Source: Deltaproteobacteria bacterium
Lineage (GTDB): Bacteria > Myxococcota_A > SURF-8
Direction: 5' to 3'
DNA length: 12,359 nt
Assembly: GCA_029570245.1 (NCBI GenBank)
Contig: JAKQSH010000024.1
Coordinates: 1-12,359 of the forward strand
The position numbers were made by a program, and so were the translations under genes. The notes under the pieces are model-generated. The model had not been told where the DNA came from, searched no databases, and saw only the letters and a program-made list of their open reading frames with translations. Positions within the stretch are counted from its first letter, which is position 1, and the number at the start of each line of letters is the position of its first letter. Shown here piece after piece: positions 7,079 to 12,359 of the stretch.

Positions 7079-8113
7079 TCATTTCGTGAAATTGTTCATC
7101 AGTTCGCAAACGCGCCGGATGTCGATGTTGACCGGACAGGCTTCAACGCAACGTCCGCAACCTACGCACATAATTCCTTTTTCGTATTTATCTAGGTAAT
7201 ATTTTATTTTGTGCATGAAGCGATTGCGCACGCGCTGAACCTTTTTGCCGCGTGGATTATGGCCGGATGCATGCAGCGTATATAGCGGGAACATGCAGGA
7301 ATCCCATATGCGCAGACGATCGCCTTCGCGTTTGTGAATCTCGTCCTGGATGTCGAAGCACCAGCAGGTCGGACACAGGAAAGTGCAGGCGCCGCAATTT
7401 ATGCAGCCGTTGGCGATATCTTCCCACATGGTCGAATCGAAAAGATCGTTGACGACTTTCTCTTTGATTTTATCGGTCGGTGCGGCCTGCGGTGCATTTG
7501 TGTCTGGCGTCAGTTTTTCAATTGCGGCCAGCTCAGCAGCAGAAACGTCGTTTCCGCCCATCGCCGCCAGTGCTTTCTCTCCTTTTTCGGTCAGACTTTT
7601 CGCAATATATTTGTCGCCCAGATCATAAAGCGCCACGTCAAGTCCGCGAATGTCGTATGGGCCGCTGAAATTTTCGGTGGCAAACATCTTAGAGTCAAGG
7701 TCGTTGCGGCAGATTCCGACGAGTGTTGTCGCCGCGTAACGCTTGATCCACCAAGGGTCTTTGTAATCTTCGGTGTCGAAATTCACATCCATGACTTTGA
7801 AAGACATTGCGTCGTATGGACGGATTCCGAACACCACCTGCGGCGAATAGTCCTTGGGGCTTTCCTTCATTATGTGATGGTCGGGCTTGTGCTCGTCGAT
7901 GCTGTATTCGAGCATTCTTTCGGACTGCGGGAAGATAAGTCCTTTGGGGGACTTGCGCGTTTTGCGGTATTCAAAGTCCGGCTTGTCGCCGTCTTCAAAA
8001 AGCTTGAACTCGTGGAACTTGCCGACTTTGACCGGCACGAAAACCCGGTACGATTTCCGAAGTCCGTCCGCTGCCTTTATTAAAGCATCTTTTGTAAAGC
8101 TTTTGGTCGTCAT
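7079..8113 (-). CDS. 4Fe-4S electron-transfer protein, AsrA / sulfhydrogenase beta-like (FlxB-type)
   Basis: A 344-residue cytoplasmic iron-sulfur protein aligned by eye with anaerobic sulfite reductase subunit A and the beta subunit of archaeal sulfhydrogenase. An N-terminal domain (about 1-215) contains the family-type VVFGIRPYDAM at 93-103. Two [4Fe-4S] motifs follow: Cys237-x2-Cys240-x2-Cys243-x3-Cys247, with extra Cys250 and Cys252 in PTCWC, and Cys316-x2-Cys319-x2-Cys322-x3-Cys326. Cys273 in the conserved WDSCMF segment is also typical. It probably relays electrons between the FAD subunit encoded 10 bp downstream and the upstream Hdr proteins. Where I recall Cys in the 'RPCDA' motif of relatives, this protein has Tyr100. 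A low-complexity Ala/Pro linker lies near 202-215. GAGGA precedes ATG 8113 at good spacing, and the gap to the preceding gene is 21 bp. Confidence 0.87.
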   Translation of the reverse strand: MTTKSFTKDALIKAADGLRKSYRVFVPVKVGKFHEFKLFEDGDKPDFEYRKTRKSPKGLIFPQSERMLEYSIDEHKPDHHIMKESPKDYSPQVVFGIRPYDAMSFKVMDVNFDTEDYKDPWWIKRYAATTLVGICRNDLDSKMFATENFSGPYDIRGLDVALYDLGDKYIAKSLTEKGEKALAAMGGNDVSAAELAAIEKLTPDTNAPQAAPTDKIKEKVVNDLFDSTMWEDIANGCINCGACTFLCPTCWCFDIQDEIHKREGDRLRIWDSCMFPLYTLHASGHNPRGKKVQRVRNRFMHKIKYYLDKYEKGIMCVGCGRCVEACPVNIDIRRVCELMNNFTK

Positions 8114-8134
8114 CTTAGTTTCCTCTGGACTTCT

Positions 8135-9085
8135 TCATTTGAAGAAATCGTTCAGGTCGTCCAACTTGTAATGATCCAGCAGTGGACGCATTTTTGGGTC
8201 AAGGCCGGATTCGAAACCGTAAATTTCCTTGGCATCGGCGTTCAGTCTGCTGGTGAGATAGCGCACCGGAATGTCGATGGGGCAGGCGCGTTCGCATGCG
8301 CCGCAATCGGTGCAGCGTCCGGCCAGATGCAGGGCGCGCAGGAAATGGAACGTAAGGGTGTCGGTTTCGTCCGAGCTCTTGCCAACCCACTGAGGACGCG
8401 ACTCGTCTACAAAACAAGTCGGGCAATAGCACATGGGGCAGGCATTGCGGCAAGCGTAGCAACGGATGCAGGGGCTGAAGGTTTTCTCGAAAAATTCCCA
8501 GCGTTCCGCATCGCTCATGCTTTCCGATTTCTTGACATCTTCCGGTTTTATGTAAGTTTCCGGGTCCGCAACTTTATCGCCGATAATTTCGTCATACTCT
8601 ATCGGATTGTGATGCGCGCAGATTTTACAATTGCGGCTCAGGAAATCGGCCTTTTTTAGAACATCGGTTTTGTCTCCGGCTTCAACCGCAAAGGTGTCGC
8701 CTTTGTCGATGACCGATACGATTTCCACATCGCCGTATTTGTCGATCACCTGGCTTTTGTCGATCATGCCGGAGCAGGGCAGGCCGATTATATAAAGCTG
8801 CTCGCGTTTTATCTGGTTTTCCTGAACCAGTGTTACCAGGTTACGCGCCACGCAGCCAGTAGCCAGAATTCCCACCTTGTCCTTGCGCCCGATTACGTAA
8901 TTGGCAAGATTCATGGCGCAGTTTGCGTCCCATATCAGCTCGTCGGCCTTGGCCGGATCGCTGACGATAACGGGATAGTTCACCATCGGGACGCTGCCTT
9001 TGCGGAAGCCGATGAAGCAATCGACTTTCTTTTCGGTAAGCAGGCGCTTGGCCGCTTCACGTATTTTTTCGGTATATCCAGTCAC
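8135..9085 (-). CDS. FrhB/FdhB-like iron-sulfur protein with two 4Fe-4S clusters (Flx-type subunit)
   Basis: A 316-residue protein with two parts. Residues about 1-160 resemble the coenzyme F420 hydrogenase / formate dehydrogenase beta family, with TGCVARNL at 76-83, GLPCSGM at 101-107 and a Cys153-x2-Cys156 pair. Residues 206-268 form a dicluster ferredoxin: Cys206-x2-Cys209-x2-Cys212-x3-Cys216, then Cys219, Cys221 and Cys224 in a Cys-rich loop, and Cys258-x2-Cys261-x2-Cys264-x3-Cys268. In FrhB the N-terminal domain holds FAD; whether flavin binds here is unknown. It is most likely an electron relay between MvhD/HdrA and the AsrA-like and AsrB-like subunits. The start is GTG, sharing its first G with the TAG stop of mvhD, with a strong ribosome site just before it. 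No other in-frame start upstream is better. Confidence 0.84.
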   Translation of the reverse strand: MTGYTEKIREAAKRLLTEKKVDCFIGFRKGSVPMVNYPVIVSDPAKADELIWDANCAMNLANYVIGRKDKVGILATGCVARNLVTLVQENQIKREQLYIIGLPCSGMIDKSQVIDKYGDVEIVSVIDKGDTFAVEAGDKTDVLKKADFLSRNCKICAHHNPIEYDEIIGDKVADPETYIKPEDVKKSESMSDAERWEFFEKTFSPCIRCYACRNACPMCYCPTCFVDESRPQWVGKSSDETDTLTFHFLRALHLAGRCTDCGACERACPIDIPVRYLTSRLNADAKEIYGFESGLDPKMRPLLDHYKLDDLNDFFK

Positions 9086-9516
9086 TAGATCACCTGTGCC
9101 TTGGTTTTAATAAGCTGATGGGCCGGACCCGCCTGCTTGACGCTGGCGATTACCTCTTTGGCCGTGGCTGCGAATTTCGGGCCTTCGGCTGCGGATATCC
9201 AGGAGAAATGCAGGCGGCGTTCGTCGATGCCGACATGCTTGAGCAGAGCCTTGAGCATCGTAAATCTGCGACGTGCATAGAAATTACCTTCTATGTAATG
9301 ACAGTCACCGGGGTGGCAGCCCGATATCCATACTCCGTCCGCTCCACTGCGGAACGCCGCCAGTATCATTTTGGGGCTTATGCGACCGGTGCATGGAACT
9401 CTGATAACCTTGAAGTTTGTTGGATACTGCAAGCGGTTGACTCCGGCCAGATCGGCGGCACCGTATGTACACCAGTTGCAGAGTATCGTTACTATCTTCG
9501 GTTCCCATTCAGACAT
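9085..9516 (-). CDS. mvhD: MvhD/FlpD-type [2Fe-2S] electron-transfer subunit
   Basis: A 143-residue member of the hydrogenase iron-sulfur subunit family (methyl-viologen hydrogenase delta, FlxD). In known complexes this small protein carries electrons from a hydrogenase, formate dehydrogenase or NADH module into HdrA. The five conserved cysteines are present: Cys13 and Cys16 (LCNWCTYG), Cys42 (VPCTGRI), and Cys67 and Cys72 (SGCHPGDCHYIEGN). None is replaced by a TGA selenocysteine codon, unlike some BamF-type relatives. Length is normal for the stand-alone form. The start ATG 9516 has GGGAG about nine bases upstream. It sits 38 bp after the HdrA gene, and its stop overlaps the next gene's GTG start by one base, so the two are probably translated together and act in one complex. 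Confidence 0.93.
   Translation of the reverse strand: MSEWEPKIVTILCNWCTYGAADLAGVNRLQYPTNFKVIRVPCTGRISPKMILAAFRSGADGVWISGCHPGDCHYIEGNFYARRRFTMLKALLKHVGIDERRLHFSWISAAEGPKFAATAKEVIASVKQAGPAHQLIKTKAQVI
9088..9095 (-). promoter_or_regulatory. Ribosome-binding site fixing the GTG start of the FrhB-like gene
   Basis: AGGTGATC on the - strand matches eight contiguous bases of the extended Shine-Dalgarno consensus. Its AGGTG core lies five bases before the GTG at 9085 and inside the last codons of mvhD. The strong match supports the GTG start and the one-base TAGTG overlap, which implies translational coupling. Confidence 0.7.
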
Positions 9517-9554
9517 TTTATATATCTCCCTATCCGGCTTTCACTTCGTCCGGT

Positions 9555-12359
9555 TTAAAGGAACATTTCGTTAATCTGGGCGATAATCTGCTCTTCCGTG
9601 AATCCCTTGGCAAAAATCGCGTTCGAGCGGCAAGCGGCCACGCACAGCCCGCAGCCTTTGCAGAGTATCGGGTTGATCTCGGATTTGCCGGCGTTGGGGC
9701 CACCTTCGATGAAGCGCGGCGCGCTGTAGGGGCAAACCTCGACACAGACGCCGCAGCTTGAGCAATGACGCTGATCGACGTAGGCCACTGTTCCGGCGAT
9801 ATTGATATTTTTGCGGGCCAGCAGCGTCGTGGCGCGCGATGCGGCGGCGCGGGCCTGCGTGATGCTCTCGTCGATGCCTTTGGGATAGTGCGCCAGACCA
9901 CAGAGGAACACTCCATCGGTGGCGAATTCGGACGGGCCGAGCTTTACGTGAGCTTCGAGGAAGAAGCCGTTTTCGTTGAGCGTGACCTTGAACATCTGTG
10001 CCAGCTTCTCGTCTCTGTATGGGACAATAGCGCTTGCCAGTGTGAGCAGGTCAGCCTTGATTTCCCATTCCTGACGCAAAGCCGGGTCTTTTACTCTAAT
10101 AATCAGTCCTTCCGGTGTCGCTTCGACTTCCGGTTTTTCTTTTACGTTGAAGCGTATAAACTTGACGCCCAGTTTACGCGCTTTTTCGTAGATCAACTCG
10201 CGCAGACCGTAACTGCGAATATCGCGATAGAGGATGTAAACATCCATATCCGGCCTGAGTTCCTTCAGCGAAACCGCCGATTCGAGTGAGTGAGTGCAGC
10301 AAACGCGTGAACAATATGGACGACCGGGCTCACGCGAACCGACACACTGGATAAACACAGCGGAATTGATGTCTTTAAGTTTCGGGTCTTTGTTGATAAA
10401 GCGCTGGTCGAGTTCGTGATGAGTGACTACTCGCGGGTCTTTTCCGTACAGATATTCCGTCGGTTTGTAAGAACCGGCGCCTGTTGCCACTACCGCCACG
10501 CCGTGGCGCAGGGTTTTCTTTTCGCCGTTTTCGACCAGCGTCGAAGTGAAGTTGCCGACAAAGCCGTCAACAGCTGCCAGTTCCGTGTTGGTGTGAACGG
10601 TTATCTGCTTGTCCGACATGATGTCGGCTTTCATTTTGGCGAGTTCGTCCTGTACGTTTTCGCCCATCCAGGTTTTGTAAAGCTTGTTGGCCTGACCGCC
10701 GAGCTGCGGGTCGCGCTCGATCAGATGAACTTCGTAGCCCTGGTTGGCCAACGTTTTAGCCGCAGTCATGCCCGAAACGCCGCCGCCGATGACCATGGCG
10801 CTCTGCAGAATGTCGAGGCGGGCTTCCTGCAGGGATTCTGCGCGCGAAACCTTGGCTACGGCCATGCGCACCAGGTCTTTCGACTTTTCGGTGGCCAGTT
10901 CGGGTTCTTCTTTATGTACCCAGCTTACATGGTTGCGGATATTGGCAAACTCGAACAGATATTTGTTGAGTCCGACAGCTTCCATTGTTTCCTGAAAGAG
11001 AGGCTCGTGGGTTTTGGGCGAACAGGCCGCAACTACAACTCGATTGAGTCTCTGTTCTTTTATGGTGCGCGCCAGAAGCTCCTGGGCGTCCATCGAGCAG
11101 GCATACAGTGTGTCGGTTGCGTAAACGACGTTCGGCAGGTCTTTTGCGTATTCGGCCACACCGGGAACATTTACAACACCGCCGATGTTTTTGCCGCAGT
11201 GGCAGACGAAAACACCCACGCGAATTCCAGCGTCTCCGGCGATTTCAGCCTCGGCGGTTTTTTCTTCTTCCTTCGTCATTGTTCCGCGAGCGCCAGCCAG
11301 ATATTTGCTGACTGCGCCGGCTGCTCCGCCGGCCTCCATGACGGTTTCGGGGATGTCTTTGGGGCTGTTCAGAATTCCGCAGGCGAAAATGCCTTTGCGG
11401 CTGGTTTCCAGAGGCTCGAAGGTGCTCTTTTCGGCAAAGCCGTAACGGTCGAGCTTGAGACCGAAATCCTGCGCCATTTTGCGCGTGTATTCTGGAATCT
11501 GGAAGCCGACCGACAGCACCACCAGATCGAATGACTCTTCCATGCGGTCGCCGTTTTCGGCGATGTAGCGCAGGGTGACATCTTTGGTGACGGGGTCTTC
11601 GAAAACGCGGCTGACCATGGAGCGGATATAACGGATGCCGTGCTGTTCTTCTACGCGGGTGACGTACTCGTCGAAACCTTTACCGAAGGCGCGCAGGTCG
11701 ATGTAGAAGATGGTAGCTTCCACAGATGCATCGTGCTCGCGTGCGATAACTGCTTCTTTCGATGCGTACATGCAGCAGACCGACGAACAGTAGTCTTTTC
11801 CGCAGGTGCGGTCGCGTGAGCCGACGCACTGAATCCAGGCGATTTTTTTCGGGTCGCCGTGATCGGACGGACGGAAGACGTGTCCCTGCGTGGGACCGGA
11901 CGCCGACAGCATACGTTCAAACTGAATCGAAGTGATGACGTTGTCGTAAATTCCGTAACCGTATTCGCCGCGCAGCTGGGCTTCGAATTCTTTTCCGCCC
12001 GGAGCAAGAACAACTGCGCCGACCTTTATTTCCTCGATTCTCTCTACTGTTTCGTAATTGATGGCGTGAACGCCGCAAATCTGCTGGCATACGCCGCAAT
12101 TGCCTGTGTTAAGATGCACGCAGGCTTTATCGTCAATTACCGGAATGCGCGGGACCACCTGCGGATAATAAATTTTTACTGGTTTTTTCCAGCCGAGTCC
12201 TTCGTCGAACGGATCGGGCATGACGATCGGCTTGAGAGGAGTAAGGTCTTTCATTTTGAGGAAGCCAACCGGACAGGTCTGCACGCATGCGCCACAGGCG
12301 CGGCAGAGATGCTGGCTTACTTCGATGCCTTCCTTCGTGATTTTCAGAGCTCCGGCGCC
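9555..12359 (-). CDS. hdrA: Fused tandem HdrA (heterodisulfide reductase subunit A-like), 5' end beyond the window
   Basis: The frame is open to the window edge, giving 934 visible residues and a TAA stop; a GTG at 12284 is internal. Two HdrA units follow one another. Unit 1 (residues 1 to about 355) lacks its N-terminus and starts in a ferredoxin insert with Cys19/22/25/29 and Cys80/88/91/95, then the HdrA motif CVGSRD at 178-183 with YCSSVCC at 190-196. Unit 2 (about 380-845) is complete: an N-terminal domain with CHCG at 386-389, Cys421 and Cys446, an FAD Rossmann loop VIGGGVSG at 523-530, and a second CVGSRE at 672-677 with YCSRVCC at 682-688. The tail adds two [4Fe-4S] sites (Cys866/869/872/876 and Cys900/903/906/910). 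HdrA is the flavin subunit that bifurcates or confurcates electrons in Hdr complexes. Here it should receive electrons through MvhD, encoded 38 bp downstream. A charged linker lies at about 360-375. Confidence 0.92.
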   Translation of the reverse strand, partial: GAGALKITKEGIEVSQHLCRACGACVQTCPVGFLKMKDLTPLKPIVMPDPFDEGLGWKKPVKIYYPQVVPRIPVIDDKACVHLNTGNCGVCQQICGVHAINYETVERIEEIKVGAVVLAPGGKEFEAQLRGEYGYGIYDNVITSIQFERMLSASGPTQGHVFRPSDHGDPKKIAWIQCVGSRDRTCGKDYCSSVCCMYASKEAVIAREHDASVEATIFYIDLRAFGKGFDEYVTRVEEQHGIRYIRSMVSRVFEDPVTKDVTLRYIAENGDRMEESFDLVVLSVGFQIPEYTRKMAQDFGLKLDRYGFAEKSTFEPLETSRKGIFACGILNSPKDIPETVMEAGGAAGAVSKYLAGARGTMTKEEEKTAEAEIAGDAGIRVGVFVCHCGKNIGGVVNVPGVAEYAKDLPNVVYATDTLYACSMDAQELLARTIKEQRLNRVVVAACSPKTHEPLFQETMEAVGLNKYLFEFANIRNHVSWVHKEEPELATEKSKDLVRMAVAKVSRAESLQEARLDILQSAMVIGGGVSGMTAAKTLANQGYEVHLIERDPQLGGQANKLYKTWMGENVQDELAKMKADIMSDKQITVHTNTELAAVDGFVGNFTSTLVENGEKKTLRHGVAVVATGAGSYKPTEYLYGKDPRVVTHHELDQRFINKDPKLKDINSAVFIQCVGSREPGRPYCSRVCCTHSLESAVSLKELRPDMDVYILYRDIRSYGLRELIYEKARKLGVKFIRFNVKEKPEVEATPEGLIIRVKDPALRQEWEIKADLLTLASAIVPYRDEKLAQMFKVTLNENGFFLEAHVKLGPSEFATDGVFLCGLAHYPKGIDESITQARAAASRATTLLARKNINIAGTVAYVDQRHCSSCGVCVEVCPYSAPRFIEGGPNAGKSEINPILCKGCGLCVAACRSNAIFAKGFTEEQIIAQINEMFL

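Noticed and set aside
7334..8083. A + strand open frame of 249 codons opposite the AsrA-like gene
   Set aside because: It is antisense to a strongly supported iron-sulfur protein, and its translation shows no family signature.
6199..8113. Anaerobic sulfite reductase asrAB operon
   Set aside because: The two proteins resemble AsrA and AsrB, but no siroheme-binding AsrC follows; a terminator does, and the upstream genes are HdrA, MvhD and FrhB-like, which fits an Hdr-Flx complex better.
9085..9516. Selenocysteine-containing MvhD/BamF
   Set aside because: All five conserved cysteine positions are normal Cys codons, and no in-frame TGA interrupts the gene.
10416..11534. Long + strand open frame of 372 codons opposite hdrA
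   Set aside because: It lies wholly antisense to a clearly conserved HdrA sequence, has no recognisable motif, and is explained by the codon composition of the real gene.

Overview
The window looks like chromosomal DNA of a strictly anaerobic bacterium. The main evidence is a five-gene, cysteine-rich flavin/iron-sulfur operon of the Hdr-Flx (heterodisulfide reductase / flavin oxidoreductase) type, found in sulfate reducers, syntrophs, acetogens and various uncultured anaerobic phyla. The sugar-nucleotide genes and standard Shine-Dalgarno sites fit a bacterium, probably Gram-negative. A phylum such as Desulfobacterota, PVC or a candidate phylum cannot be fixed by reading alone. No mobile element, CRISPR array, rRNA or tRNA was seen, and all genes read cleanly in the standard code.

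Layout. (1) Positions 2-2575, + strand: the 3' part of a multi-pass membrane protein, then a diacylglycerol-kinase-family lipid kinase and a PP2C-type protein phosphatase 20 bp apart. (2) Positions 2597-5815, - strand, converging on the phosphatase with only 21 bp between: a three-gene sugar-activation operon. In transcription order it is a ManC-type mannose-1-phosphate guanylyltransferase, an AmgK-like sugar kinase (APH fold) and a MurU/GlmU-like nucleotidyltransferase with a C-terminal left-handed beta-helix. (3) Positions 5816-6198: a 383-bp gap holding a probable promoter and a palindromic leader for the sugar operon, and a clear intrinsic terminator for the next operon. (4) Positions 6199-12359, - strand: the Hdr-Flx-like operon. 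In transcription order it is a fused tandem HdrA (cut by the right edge), MvhD, an FrhB-like iron-sulfur protein, an AsrA-like iron-sulfur protein and an AsrB/FlxA-like NAD(P)H-FAD reductase.

How the parts may work. In the redox operon the AsrB/FlxA-like subunit should exchange electrons with NAD(P)H. Electrons would then pass through the two iron-sulfur subunits and the [2Fe-2S] protein MvhD to the HdrA flavins. In known relatives an HdrA flavin is the electron-bifurcating site coupling NADH, ferredoxin and a disulfide or other acceptor. No HdrB or HdrC is present in the window, so the final acceptor is unknown. In the sugar operon the kinase probably makes an anomeric sugar-1-phosphate that the helix-tailed nucleotidyltransferase activates, while ManC makes GDP-mannose, for envelope glycans or cell-wall recycling.

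The most notable points are the fused double HdrA combined with an MvhD-FrhB-AsrA-AsrB set, and the pairing of a MurU-like enzyme that has a beta-helix tail with an AmgK-like kinase and ManC.
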